Assembly (NCBI RefSeq): GCF_008692195.1
Contig: NZ_RXOM01000054.1
Span: 146,024 to 210,023 of the forward strand
Source of the DNA: Salegentibacter sp. R32
GTDB taxonomy: Bacteria; Bacteroidota; Bacteroidia; Flavobacteriales; Flavobacteriaceae
Length of the DNA: 64,000 bases
Reading direction: 5' to 3'
Positions 45,536 to 54,477 of this stretch are shown here, in pieces. Position 1 is the first letter of the stretch; the number at the start of each line of letters is the position of its first letter. Both the position numbers and the translations under genes were made by a program. Under the pieces are notes generated by a model. The model was not told where the DNA came from and ran no database searches. It worked only from the letters and a program-made list of their open reading frames with translations.

Positions 45536-46216
45536 ATGGTCGAATTTATAGATATCCCGAAGCTTTTCTTGGCTTTTTTTGTGGTGTTGCCCGTGGTTTC
45601 GCTTATCCATGAATTTGGTCACGTGCTTATTGCTAAATTATTAGGAGCTAAGAATGTGAAAATTATTATAGGCTCTGGGAAAGTTTTGCTGAATACCAAG
45701 TATTTTGAAATTAGGAAGTATTATTTTTATTATGGTTTTTGCTATTTCGAAAACATAAGCGACGAAAGTCGTTGGCGGAATCTATTTATCTACGCAGGAG
45801 GTTTGTTGGGAAATATTCTTTCGTCTTGTTTAATGATTTATTTGGTTTCTAACCAATATTTGGAAGCCACGATTTTTACCTATCAATTTTTATATTTTTC
45901 GCTATATTATGTGTTTTTCTCCTTACTTCCTATGAGTTATCCTGACGGAAATTATAGCGACGGAAAAATTATTTATCATTTGCTTAAAAGAAGTCATCAT
46001 TTAATTCAGCAAAAGCGATTTCAATTGTGGTATGATGAAAAAAACTCTTGTTGGAAATTATCTAAAGAAACCCGAAAAAAGGTAAAACAATTTGAAGGTT
46101 TTGATAAAGCTTACGCCAAAGCTTTAAAAGAAGCGCGTGCAGCACGACCTAGTAAATTAGAGATTATCAAAGAAAGTAATAGCCGTTTTGAAATATTTCC
46201 CAGGAATCCTATTTAA
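45536..46216 (+). CDS. M50-like intramembrane metalloprotease family protein
   Basis: The 226-aa protein has HEFGH (residues 25-29) inside a hydrophobic segment, the zinc motif of site-2 proteases, and further membrane segments up to about 145. A second motif, LLPMSYPDGNYSDGK, resembles the conserved Asp-Gly of M50 enzymes. There is no PDZ domain, so it is not an RseP-type regulator with PDZ. The C-terminal 70 residues are basic and soluble. It stands alone, and no obvious substrate (anti-sigma factor) is adjacent. Confidence 0.75.
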   Translation: MVEFIDIPKLFLAFFVVLPVVSLIHEFGHVLIAKLLGAKNVKIIIGSGKVLLNTKYFEIRKYYFYYGFCYFENISDESRWRNLFIYAGGLLGNILSSCLMIYLVSNQYLEATIFTYQFLYFSLYYVFFSLLPMSYPDGNYSDGKIIYHLLKRSHHLIQQKRFQLWYDEKNSCWKLSKETRKKVKQFEGFDKAYAKALKEARAARPSKLEIIKESNSRFEIFPRNPI

Positions 46217-46232
46217 GTTTTCAGTAGAAATA

Positions 46233-47567
46233 CTATAGAGCTTCTTTTAGATATTTTCTTCGGAATTTAATCACCAAGGTTGAACTTCTTATGAGCATCC
46301 AAACCAAGAAACCCAGCCAGATCGCATAGAGTTTTAAACCGAAATAGTCGGCAATCAGTAAAGTAGGGGTGAAGCCTAAAAAGGTGGCAACAAGCAAAAC
46401 ATTCCGAAGGTATTTGGCTTCTCCTAAACCTTTAAATATTCCATCAAACATAAAAGCAATGGCATTGATAGGTTGCATCAAAAGTACTAGCCAAAAAACG
46501 GAAGAAAACAAGGCGAGTACGGTTGCTTCTTTGTTAAAAATAAGTCCGATTTCGTTGTAGAAAAGTCCGCAAACTCCCATTAAAATTAAGGCGATAAACA
46601 CGGCATATTTGCAAATGTCTTTACTTAAATTCCATAATCGAACGTAATCTTTTGCGCCGAGTAAGCGACCTCCAATTGCATTTCCTGCGTTAGCATAACC
46701 ATCAATAAAGAAAGAGAAAAACAACCAAATATTCATCAAAATACTCTGTGCGGCAATGTAATTTTTCCCGTAATCGGTAGCGTAAGCATTGGCTAAATAA
46801 ATAGCGAAATTAAGTGCTGCGGTTCGTACAAATAGATTGGCAGCCATCAATAGCAAAGGTTTCATTTGCGGATTGATGTTGAAACTCAATTTTAAGTGAA
46901 AAGGCGTTTTTTTGAAGAAGAAATAAAAAGCCATTACCAGCATCGTCGCTTGGGCAGCTAAGCTTGCATAAGCTGCTCCTTTTAAATGAAGCGGCGGAAT
47001 GAACCCTTCAATACCATAAACCAACGCATAGTCCAATCCAATATTTACGGCTGCTCCTGCCAAGCTACACTTCATTGCCCAAAGGGTGTTTTGTAAACCA
47101 CGAAAAATTCCGAAGATAGCGAAAGTAACGAGCGTTAATGGATAACCAATGGCCCGAATGGTATAATAATCTTCCGTATATTTTAGGATTAAACCATCAG
47201 CATTGTACGCACTAAAAATACTTTCAGCAAAAAAAGCAGTGGTAGCGTAAATCACTATGCTTAAAATAAGATTAAAAACAATCGCCTGCGGAATTAAAGT
47301 CTTTACCGCGTGAACCCGATTAGCTCCCAAATGCTGAGAAACAATTGCTGAAATGGCGGTTTTAGTTTGCGCGACAATCCAAATAATAGCTGAGAGGAAA
47401 GAACCTACAATTCCCGCTGCCGCTAAAGCTTCCACAGAATGATGTTCTACATTTCCGATGACGGCAATATCGGTTAGGGAAATGAGTGGTTCGGCAATGC
47501 CCGCAATAATCGCCGGGATTGCAATTTTATTAATTTCTTTAAAAGAAACTTTTGGAGTTTGGGCCAT
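46233..47567 (-). CDS. MATE family efflux transporter
   Basis: The 444-aa protein has 12 predicted membrane segments in two similar halves. N-terminal IPAIIAGIAEPLISLTDIAVIGN is typical of DinF-like MATE exporters, which use proton or sodium gradients to expel organic cations. It follows the thioesterase gene by 14 nt and is probably cotranscribed. The substrate cannot be told. Confidence 0.9.
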   Translation of the reverse strand: MAQTPKVSFKEINKIAIPAIIAGIAEPLISLTDIAVIGNVEHHSVEALAAAGIVGSFLSAIIWIVAQTKTAISAIVSQHLGANRVHAVKTLIPQAIVFNLILSIVIYATTAFFAESIFSAYNADGLILKYTEDYYTIRAIGYPLTLVTFAIFGIFRGLQNTLWAMKCSLAGAAVNIGLDYALVYGIEGFIPPLHLKGAAYASLAAQATMLVMAFYFFFKKTPFHLKLSFNINPQMKPLLLMAANLFVRTAALNFAIYLANAYATDYGKNYIAAQSILMNIWLFFSFFIDGYANAGNAIGGRLLGAKDYVRLWNLSKDICKYAVFIALILMGVCGLFYNEIGLIFNKEATVLALFSSVFWLVLLMQPINAIAFMFDGIFKGLGEAKYLRNVLLVATFLGFTPTLLIADYFGLKLYAIWLGFLVWMLIRSSTLVIKFRRKYLKEAL

Positions 47568-47581
47568 AGAAAATGGCGTTT

Positions 47582-48094
47582 TTAGTCTTCAAATAAAGCT
47601 TTTAGTTCAGTTGCTTCGCTTGGCTTTATTTTACCTGCTAATACCAAACTTAATTGTTTTCTTCGTAATGCTGCGTCGTAGCGTTCTTTTTCGACTTCAG
47701 TTTCCGGTTCAATTGCAGGAACGGGAACCGGCATACCAGAATCATCAACTGCCACAAATGTATAAATCGCATCGTTGGCTTTAGAACGCAGTCCGCTTTC
47801 CCGGTCTTCCACCCAAACATCAATGACTACTTCCATCGAGCTTTTAAAAGCACGGGAAAGATTGGCTTCTACCGTGACCACACTTCCTAGCGGAATCATT
47901 TTTTTAAAGGCCACATGATTTACAGAAGCGGTGACTACAATTCTTCGGCTGTGCCTTCTGGCCGCAATACTTGCAGCGCGATCCATACGAGCTAATAATT
48001 CGCCTCCAAAAAGATTGTTTAACGGATTGGTTTCACTGGGTAAAACAAGGTCGGTTAAAATAGTGCGGGATTCTTGGGGATGTTTTGGCTGCAT
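47582..48094 (-). CDS. Acyl-CoA thioesterase (hotdog fold, YciA/BFIT-like)
   Basis: The protein (170 aa from ATG) shows the pattern LPSETNPLNNLFGGELLARMD, with the catalytic Asn/Asp region of YciA-type hotdog thioesterases, and VNHVAFKKMIPLGS. It hydrolyses acyl-CoA to free acid and CoA. An in-frame TTG four codons upstream (48106) lies inside a TAnnTTTG box and is rejected. It leads a two-gene unit with the MATE exporter. Confidence 0.9.
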   Translation of the reverse strand: MQPKHPQESRTILTDLVLPSETNPLNNLFGGELLARMDRAASIAARRHSRRIVVTASVNHVAFKKMIPLGSVVTVEANLSRAFKSSMEVVIDVWVEDRESGLRSKANDAIYTFVAVDDSGMPVPVPAIEPETEVEKERYDAALRRKQLSLVLAGKIKPSEATELKALFED

Positions 48095-48103
48095 TTTTTT
48101 CTG

Positions 48104-48111
48104 CAAAGGTA
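48104..48111 (-). promoter_or_regulatory. Bacteroidota -7 element for thioesterase-MATE unit
   Basis: The minus strand reads TACCTTTG, ending 9 nt before the chosen ATG, so the leader is only a few nucleotides long. Confidence 0.5.
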
Positions 48112-48129
48112 ATCTTTTGTGTTAAAACA

Positions 48130-48160
48130 AAAATTGATGCCCGGTAAAAGCATCAATTTT
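48130..48160 (-). terminator. Intrinsic terminator after the SPOR-domain gene
   Basis: AAAATTGATGC (48130-48140) pairs with GCATCAATTTT (48150-48160). On the minus strand it is followed by TTTGTTTT and separates the SPOR gene from the thioesterase unit. Confidence 0.75.
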
Positions 48161-48187
48161 AAAGAAATTTTATAAGTATGGGAAAAT

Positions 48188-49174
48188 TTATAATTCCTGA
48201 ACCAATAACCAAGCTTCTTGGTTTTCGGTGTTTTTTATGTTTTTCAACGTTTTTAAAGCTTCAATTCGGTTTTCGTGGCTACTGTAAATTACCTGATGTA
48301 ATCCATATTTATTAGCTCCGATTTCCCTCGCGTTGAAACCCTTTTCCCGTAACTGATTTACTTTTTTGGTAGCATTTTCTTTCTCTCGAAAAGCACCGGC
48401 CACAATATGATAGTTTCCAGATTCACGAGCTACTTTAAAAGTAACTTCGGGCAATGGATTGCTAATGACAAACGTTGCTTCTTGTATTTGAGATTCTATT
48501 TGCTTTTCGGCTTTTTGTTGCTCAACAATGTTATGTTCTTTAATATCATTGCTGTAATAATTGGCTCCTAAAAAACCAGCTAAACCAATTGCAATTGCTC
48601 CTACGGCAGCATATCGCCAAATTGGGGTTTTGCTTTTTTGGTTTTCTTCTGAAGTTGAAACTTTTTCTGAAATGGTAGCTGAAGCAACTTCTTCTTTAGT
48701 TGTATTTTCTTCTACTTTAGCAAGAACAGGAGCTTCTTCTTCAACCATCTCTTCTTCTCTTTTAATTACATGAGAAGTGAAAGTAGATAGTCCGAAAGAT
48801 TCAGCTAAATAGTTGTTGTGATAAAAAGGTTGAAACAGTACTTTTTCTTCTTCTAAGCTAAAAGTTCCTATTTCATCTAAAATTACTTCGTTGTAATTTT
48901 CTAGGGTATGAGAAAGATTTTCTACAAATTCGGTGACTTTCTGGTTGGCTTCGCTGTAAGAAAGTTCTTCAGATTTTGCAATATAATTAGCTAAAACACC
49001 ATCATTTTCAGAAAGTTGTTTGTTAAAAGAAATCACTTTTTTAGGCGGATAAAACGCGTGGGTAGATTCGTGAACCTCTGCCGGTTTACGTTTAGCCAAA
49101 AATGCTCCAAAACCGGGCATTACTACACATTCGTAACGATAAAGTAATTCTTTTAAATATAGCTCTACTCTCAT
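48188..49174 (-). CDS. Membrane protein with HU/CCDC81-like N-terminal and SPOR C-terminal domains
   Basis: The 328-aa protein starts with a cytoplasmic region (1-135) resembling the two bacterial HU-CCDC81 subdomains (YECVVMPGFGAFLAKRKPA, VILDEIGTFSLEEE). An acidic linker, one membrane segment (about 187-205) and a periplasmic SPOR domain (about 253-328; YHIVAGAFREKENATKKV) follow. SPOR domains bind denuded glycan at division sites. A link between a DNA- or protein-binding cytoplasmic domain and septal peptidoglycan is plausible but inferred. Confidence 0.85.
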   Translation of the reverse strand: MRVELYLKELLYRYECVVMPGFGAFLAKRKPAEVHESTHAFYPPKKVISFNKQLSENDGVLANYIAKSEELSYSEANQKVTEFVENLSHTLENYNEVILDEIGTFSLEEEKVLFQPFYHNNYLAESFGLSTFTSHVIKREEEMVEEEAPVLAKVEENTTKEEVASATISEKVSTSEENQKSKTPIWRYAAVGAIAIGLAGFLGANYYSNDIKEHNIVEQQKAEKQIESQIQEATFVISNPLPEVTFKVARESGNYHIVAGAFREKENATKKVNQLREKGFNAREIGANKYGLHQVIYSSHENRIEALKTLKNIKNTENQEAWLLVQEL

Positions 49175-49179
49175 AATTT

Positions 49180-49187
49180 CAAAGTTA
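49180..49187 (-). promoter_or_regulatory. Bacteroidota -7 element for the SPOR gene
   Basis: The minus strand reads TAACTTTG, ending 5 nt before the ATG, so the mRNA would be nearly leaderless. Confidence 0.45.
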
Positions 49188-49272
49188 GTTTATTTTCAGT
49201 TTTTATGAAATATGGATGGTAAATTTTATTAACAAATCTTTTTCGTTATTTTAGATATATATTTTCTTCAGA

Positions 49273-50370
49273 ATGAGTGAATCAGAGTTAATTTATTTGT
49301 TAGCACTGCAACGAATCCCAAATATTGGTGACGTTACGGCAAAAAAATTATTGCATCATTTTGGTTCTGCCAAGTCAATTTTTGAAATAAAGAAGTCAGA
49401 TATTATAGCGGTAGAAGGCATTGGAGAACGAACCGCAGCTTTGTTGGATTTTTCTACTTACGAAAGGGAGGTGATGCAAGAACTGGAATTTATAAATACA
49501 GCCGATATTAAGGTGAAATATTTTCAGAATAATGATTATCCGCAACGGCTCAAGCATTGCATTGATGCACCTATTTTACTTTTTGAAAAAGGAAATATAG
49601 ACCTTCAGCATAAAAAAATTATTAGTATTGTGGGAACGCGAAAAGCAACCACTCATGGAACTGCTTTTTGCGAGCAACTTATTGAAGATTTGGCTCCGTT
49701 AAACCCGGTAATTGTTTCGGGATTTGCTTACGGAATTGATATTTGTGCCCATAAATCAGCTTTGGCCAATAACTTACAGACCATAGGTTGTATGGCGCAT
49801 GGATTGAATCAAGTTTACCCAAAAGTGCATAAAAAATATGAAAGTGAAATCTTGAAAAATGGCGGTTTCCTTTCTGATTTTTGGAGTGACAAAACCTTTG
49901 ATCGAAAGAATTTTTTAAAGCGTAACCGAATTATTGCAGGAGTTAGCGAAGCTACCATCGTAATTGAAAGTGCTGAAAAAGGAGGTTCTTTAGTAACAGC
50001 AGATATTGCCAATTCTTACAATCGGGAAGTTTTTGCATTGCCGGGAAGACCTACAGATAGTTTAAGCAAAGGTTGTAATGAACTTATTAAGCACCAAAAA
50101 GCGCAAATGATTACTTCGGCTGCCGATTTGATTTTCTATTTGGGTTGGGAGTTAGAAGAACAACCACCAAAACAAACCCAACTTTTTGTTGAGCTTTCCC
50201 CGGAAGAAGAAATAGTTTTAACCGAATTGAAAAATCTAGGCAAATCTGAATTGGATAATCTGGCGCTAGCTTGTGAAATGCCTACTTTTGAAATTACCAC
50301 CTATCTTCTAAATTTAGAATTAAATGGGTTGGTAAGACCATTACCTGGGAAAATGTTTGAAGCGATTTAA
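49273..50370 (+). CDS. dprA: DNA-processing protein A
   Basis: The 365-aa protein has an N-terminal helix-hairpin-helix region (about 10-60), the Rossmann-like DprA core (VGTRKATTHG, SGFAYGIDICAHK, RNRIIAGVSEATIVIES, FALPGRP) and a C-terminal winged-helix region (about 300-365). DprA loads RecA on incoming ssDNA in natural transformation. It is a single gene convergent with trpS. Confidence 0.95.
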   Translation: MSESELIYLLALQRIPNIGDVTAKKLLHHFGSAKSIFEIKKSDIIAVEGIGERTAALLDFSTYEREVMQELEFINTADIKVKYFQNNDYPQRLKHCIDAPILLFEKGNIDLQHKKIISIVGTRKATTHGTAFCEQLIEDLAPLNPVIVSGFAYGIDICAHKSALANNLQTIGCMAHGLNQVYPKVHKKYESEILKNGGFLSDFWSDKTFDRKNFLKRNRIIAGVSEATIVIESAEKGGSLVTADIANSYNREVFALPGRPTDSLSKGCNELIKHQKAQMITSAADLIFYLGWELEEQPPKQTQLFVELSPEEEIVLTELKNLGKSELDNLALACEMPTFEITTYLLNLELNGLVRPLPGKMFEAI

Positions 50371-50407
50371 TATTTTAAAAACCCAAATGGAATTGGAATA
50401 GTAGTTT

Positions 50408-50508
50408 GCGTTAGCGATTGAACGTTGTGTTTGAGCTCTTTTTTGTTTTTGGAAAAATAAAAAAAGCGAGTAGTGAAAGCGCGGCGGGCTTTTTAGCCCG
50501 CAACGCCC
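50408..50508. repeat. Structured GCGTT...AACGC intergenic element, copy 2
   Basis: In reverse orientation this element reads GCGTT, then a 7-bp hairpin (GCGGGCT / AGCCCGC at 50484-50501), CCGCGCT, a T-rich/A-rich second hairpin, and ATCGCTAACGC. The order matches copy 3 (63461-63559), but the hairpin sequences differ while pairing is kept. It fills the gap between the dprA and trpS stop codons, ending 5 nt from the latter. Confidence 0.7.
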
Positions 50509-50513
50509 AAATT

Positions 50514-51482
50514 TTAATATCCCAATTTAGTTCTCACCCTGCTCAATACTTCATTAGCTACTTTTCTAGCTTTTTCAGCTCCTTTTTCTAGAGCAGCATC
50601 AACTTCTTCAAGGTTATTCATATAATAATGATAGGCTTCCCTTTCTTTAGCATATTTCTCCACTAAAAGTTCATATAAAGCCTGTTTAGCATGACCGTAA
50701 CCGTAATTGCCACCCAAGTAATTTTTACGCATTTCGGCAATTTGCTCTTCTGAACCTATTACTTTATATAGATTGAAAACATTACAAGTGTCTGGGTCTT
50801 TTGGTTCTTCAAGCGGAGTGCTATCGGTTTGAATGCCCATGACTTGTTTTCTCAATTTTTTATCGGGTAAAAACAAATTGATATAGTTATCACGGGACTT
50901 ACTCATTTTCTCTCCGTCTGTTCCGGGAACATACTTCGTGTTTTCTTCGGTTTTGGCTTTTGGAAGTACAAAAGTTTCTCCCATTTGTGCATGAAAACGG
51001 GAAGCTACATCGCGTGTCATTTCAATATGTTGTAATTGATCTTTTCCTACTGGGACAAATTCAGCATCATACAAAAGTATATCGGCCGCCATTAACATCG
51101 GGTAGGTGAAAAGGCCCGAGTTCACATCAGCTAACCGGTCGGCTTTATCTTTAAATGAATGGGCCAAGGTTAATCGCTGATAAGGGAAAAAGCAACTTAA
51201 ATACCAAGTAAGTTCTGTTACTTGTGGTATATCGCTTTGTCTGTAAAAAACGGTTTTTTCAATATCTAAACCAAAAGCCAGCCAAGTTGCAGCCACAGAA
51301 TAGGTGTTTTCTCTTAAGGTTGGAGCATCTTTTATTTGTGTAAGCGTATGTAAATTCGCAATAAATAAAAAAGATTCGTTGTTAGAATCGTTTGCCATGT
51401 TAATGGCAGGAATAATGGCTCCTAGTAAGTTTCCTAAATGTGGGGTTCCTGTGCTTTGGATCCCAGTTAGTATTCTAGACAT
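50514..51482 (-). CDS. trpS: Tryptophan-tRNA ligase
   Basis: The 322-aa class I synthetase has the HIGH-like motif PHLGN (14-18) and KMSKS in GEKMSKSRD near 195. Bacterial TrpRS features include the AADILLYDAEFVPVG loop. It charges tRNA-Trp. Length is typical. It is a single gene, divergent from plsC. Confidence 0.96.
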   Translation of the reverse strand: MSRILTGIQSTGTPHLGNLLGAIIPAINMANDSNNESFLFIANLHTLTQIKDAPTLRENTYSVAATWLAFGLDIEKTVFYRQSDIPQVTELTWYLSCFFPYQRLTLAHSFKDKADRLADVNSGLFTYPMLMAADILLYDAEFVPVGKDQLQHIEMTRDVASRFHAQMGETFVLPKAKTEENTKYVPGTDGEKMSKSRDNYINLFLPDKKLRKQVMGIQTDSTPLEEPKDPDTCNVFNLYKVIGSEEQIAEMRKNYLGGNYGYGHAKQALYELLVEKYAKEREAYHYYMNNLEEVDAALEKGAEKARKVANEVLSRVRTKLGY

Positions 51483-51555
51483 TGTAAATAAATTTTTTGT
51501 AAAGGTAAATGTTTTATGGATTTTGATACATACATTTTATTACTTTTGATAACTC

Positions 51556-52293
51556 ATGGGAGTTTTAAAGAAATTTTTGATTGTACTTTGGAGAATATGG
51601 TTTTATATTCTCATAGCTGTTCCCATTATTATATTTTTCCCTTTACTACTTATTTTAACTTCTAAAGAAGAATATTATAGCAAGTTTTTTGTGATTGCCA
51701 GGATTTGGGCAAAAACGGTTTTATACGGGATGGGGTTTTATCCGGTGGTGAAGAGGTTACAAAAACTTGAAAAGGGAGAGAGTTATATGTTTGTTGCCAA
51801 TCATACCTCGATGACCGATATTATGTTAATGCTTACAGTGATTAAGAATCCGTTTGTTTTTGTGGGTAAGAAAGAATTGACAAAACTTCCCGTATTTGGT
51901 TTTTTCTATAAACGGACTTGTATTTTGGTAGACCGATCAGATGTGAAAAGTAGAAATGAGGTTTTTAAACATGCGCAGCGCAGATTAAATCAAGGAAACA
52001 GTATTTGTATTTTTCCTGAAGGCGGTGTTCCTGATGATGAATCGGTTGTGCTTGATCCCTTCAAGGATGGTGCGTTTAGATTGGCGATAGACCATCAGAT
52101 ACCAGTAGTTCCATTGGTTTTTTATGATAATAAAAAACGTTTTTCTTATAGTTTTTTAAGTGGTTCTCCCGGAAAAATGCGAGTAAAAATATTACCTTTT
52201 ATTGCTACTGAAAATCTTCAGCAAAAAAATAAAAAAGAATTGCGGGAAAAAGTCCGTAAAGAGATCTATGATGAATTAACGGGTACTTATTAA
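51556..52293 (+). CDS. plsC: 1-acyl-sn-glycerol-3-phosphate acyltransferase
   Basis: The 245-aa membrane-associated protein has N-terminal hydrophobic segments (about 7-32) and the acyltransferase motifs NHTSMTD (H-x4-D) and FPEGG. It transfers an acyl chain to lysophosphatidate in phospholipid synthesis. Short downstream hairpin GGAG/CTCC (about 52305-52325) may end the transcript, but it is weak. Confidence 0.9.
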   Translation: MGVLKKFLIVLWRIWFYILIAVPIIIFFPLLLILTSKEEYYSKFFVIARIWAKTVLYGMGFYPVVKRLQKLEKGESYMFVANHTSMTDIMLMLTVIKNPFVFVGKKELTKLPVFGFFYKRTCILVDRSDVKSRNEVFKHAQRRLNQGNSICIFPEGGVPDDESVVLDPFKDGAFRLAIDHQIPVVPLVFYDNKKRFSYSFLSGSPGKMRVKILPFIATENLQQKNKKELREKVRKEIYDELTGTY

Positions 52294-52363
52294 AAAGAAA
52301 AGGAGCCAAAACCACTTGACTCCCTTTGCTCATCATTGCATTCTTAAAAAAACTAACTTAAAC

Positions 52364-53932
52364 TTAAAATTTGAAACTAAAGCCTGTATATACTCCAAAG
52401 TAGTAAGGCTTAAAGTTGTTGATGTTGTTATTGAATCCGTTGAGTTGGTATTTAAAAGTGGGTTCTAGATTTAAGTCGAATTGTTGACTCAAATTATAAT
52501 TTAATCCTAAACCAACATTTGTAGTGAAACTTACATTGTTTAGGTTGTTGGCTTCCCCTAAAGAAAGCTGACCTTCCCCTGAATTGATAACTACAGCATT
52601 ATTGTCAAGAAATAATGTACTTGCTCCCCCTATTAGGTTAACACCAAATTTTTTATTTAAAAGTGCATATTCAATTTCTAAAGGAACTTCAATATACCCC
52701 AATTGTTGGTTGAGGGTTCCTTGTGAAAAAGTAGGAGTTTCTGCCCGCCCAAATTCATTTGTAATTGCATCTGAATTTGGTTGAGGTCTGTTGGTGGAAA
52801 CTACTTCAATACTTTCGTTAGAAGGATAATTAAGGCCTTCTAATTGTATGGCGTTTACCGCCGGTGAAAAGGCAATATTATTTACATTATAACTCATATT
52901 TACTTTACTCACACCGGAACGCACTTTTAGTTTTTCAGAAATACTGTAAGCAAAGTTTACTCCATACGCCATGGTAAGCTCTCCACTGGAACTGTTATTG
53001 GCCAAACTTTTATCTAAACTGTTCCCTCCGTTTAAACTTCCGTAGTAAATAGGGGAAACATTGGGTTTAATTAACCATTTAGATAAATGCTGTTCATCAT
53101 TTTCTTTTTCTTCGCTGCTTTTTTCCTCATCCTTGTCTTCTTCAATTTCTTTGGCAGTATCTACTAAAGATTTTTTATCCTCTTCATTTTCTTCAACTCC
53201 GGTTTTATTTTTATCTATTAGACTGTTCTCTTCTTCAGAAGTATTTTCAGCTAAGCTATTTTTTTCTGTTGAAGTTGATTGTTTATCAGAATTAGCATCA
53301 CCTGCGATTGAAGAAGATAGGTTTTGCTGATTTTTAGATTCTTTAGAATTAACTTCTGAAGTATTTTCTCCTGCTGAAGCAATTCGGCTTGAATCTTCAG
53401 TTTCAGAATTTTTAGTTCCAGTTGAAGCTAACCTCCCCGAATTAGAGGAGGAGTTGCTTGCAACCGTAGAACTCTTTTCAACAAGACGTTTTGAATTCGC
53501 CTTTCCATGCTCAGTGTTTGTGTTTGCAACTTCTTGTTGAGAATTCTTAGGGTTTGAGGTTTGGGGTTGTATTATGTTTTCTGTTTTTTCAATGGTATTT
53601 TGTCCGGTAGCATAGCCGCCATCCTTGTTCTTACTTTCAGAAGAGGTAAAGGGCGTCTCTGGTTTTTTTTGAATATCTTCCTCCTTTATTTCTTCTATAG
53701 AATTAACTACTTGGTTTTCATTGCTATCTAACCAAAAATTGCCTGCAAGAAAGACCATTGCTAGAACGGCAGCGACTCCTGCTATTCTGTACCACCAGAT
53801 AGGAATAACCTTCCGGTCGTTTTCTTTTTGCAGTTCACTTTTTATATTTTTCCATACTTTCTCGTTAGGAGCTGCCTCAAAATCTTTGAACTTCTCCTGA
53901 AAAAGCCGGTCTATATTTTTATTTTCCTTCAT
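52364..53932 (-). CDS. Anti-sigma-like protein fused to an outer-membrane beta-barrel
   Basis: The 522-aa protein has three parts. The first is an N-terminal cytoplasmic region (1-42; DRLFQEKFKDFEAAPNEKVW, the Bacteroidota anti-sigma-like opening). The second is one inner-membrane helix (about 45-66). The third is a low-complexity Ser/Asn/Glu/Lys linker (about 70-290) leading to a beta-barrel-like domain (about 300-522, ending in the aromatic YTGFSFKF). Its start overlaps the sigma factor stop (ATGA). It therefore probably holds the sigma factor at the inner membrane while its other end sits in the outer membrane. Both functions are inferred from layout and context. Confidence 0.75.
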   Translation of the reverse strand: MKENKNIDRLFQEKFKDFEAAPNEKVWKNIKSELQKENDRKVIPIWWYRIAGVAAVLAMVFLAGNFWLDSNENQVVNSIEEIKEEDIQKKPETPFTSSESKNKDGGYATGQNTIEKTENIIQPQTSNPKNSQQEVANTNTEHGKANSKRLVEKSSTVASNSSSNSGRLASTGTKNSETEDSSRIASAGENTSEVNSKESKNQQNLSSSIAGDANSDKQSTSTEKNSLAENTSEEENSLIDKNKTGVEENEEDKKSLVDTAKEIEEDKDEEKSSEEKENDEQHLSKWLIKPNVSPIYYGSLNGGNSLDKSLANNSSSGELTMAYGVNFAYSISEKLKVRSGVSKVNMSYNVNNIAFSPAVNAIQLEGLNYPSNESIEVVSTNRPQPNSDAITNEFGRAETPTFSQGTLNQQLGYIEVPLEIEYALLNKKFGVNLIGGASTLFLDNNAVVINSGEGQLSLGEANNLNNVSFTTNVGLGLNYNLSQQFDLNLEPTFKYQLNGFNNNINNFKPYYFGVYTGFSFKF

Positions 53933-54471
53933 TGTGCAGAAGTTGCGCTATTATCGTTAAATTCTTCAACCTTGGTTTTTAAAATTTGCCGTGCTCTTGC
54001 TAGATTAGATTTTGAAGTTCCCAAAGAAATACTCATTGTCTTGGCTATTTCTTTATGAGAAAAACCATCTAAGGCGTAAAGGTTAAAAACCATTCGGTAA
54101 CGATCGGGTAACTCTTGTATTATTTTTAATAAAAATGCTAACGGGAGTTGATCGTTATCTATTTCTACTTCGGGTTCTTTTAAGGCATGCTCATCTATAA
54201 TTTGAAAAACGTCTTGTTTTCTATAGCGTTGCAATGCGGTATTGATAACAATTCGTTTAAGCCAACCTTCAAAAGAGCCTTTGTTTTTATATTGAGCGAT
54301 TTTTTTAAAAATTGTCAAAAAAGCGTCTTGTAAATTGTCCTCGGCTTCTTGATAATTTCGAGAATATTTTAGACTGACCGCAAACAATTTATTAGCGTAA
54401 AGCTTATATAATTGCTCTTGCGATTTTAAATCTTGCTTTTTACATTTTTGTATGAGCTGCTCAATACTCAA
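53929..54471 (-). CDS. ECF-type RNA polymerase sigma factor
   Basis: The 180-aa protein has sigma region 2 (about 20-85; DAFLTIFKKIAQYKNKGSFEGWLKRIVINTAL spans 2.3-2.4) and region 4 (about 115-170; LPDRYRMVFNLYALDGFSHKEIA). It lacks regions 1 and 3, as ECF factors do. The start is TTG, 6 nt after the upstream lipoprotein stop; no ATG fits. It is coupled by ATGA overlap to its likely regulator, the barrel-fused anti-sigma-like protein. Confidence 0.9.
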   Translation of the reverse strand: MSIEQLIQKCKKQDLKSQEQLYKLYANKLFAVSLKYSRNYQEAEDNLQDAFLTIFKKIAQYKNKGSFEGWLKRIVINTALQRYRKQDVFQIIDEHALKEPEVEIDNDQLPLAFLLKIIQELPDRYRMVFNLYALDGFSHKEIAKTMSISLGTSKSNLARARQILKTKVEEFNDNSATSAQ

Positions 54472-54477
54472 TTTACC

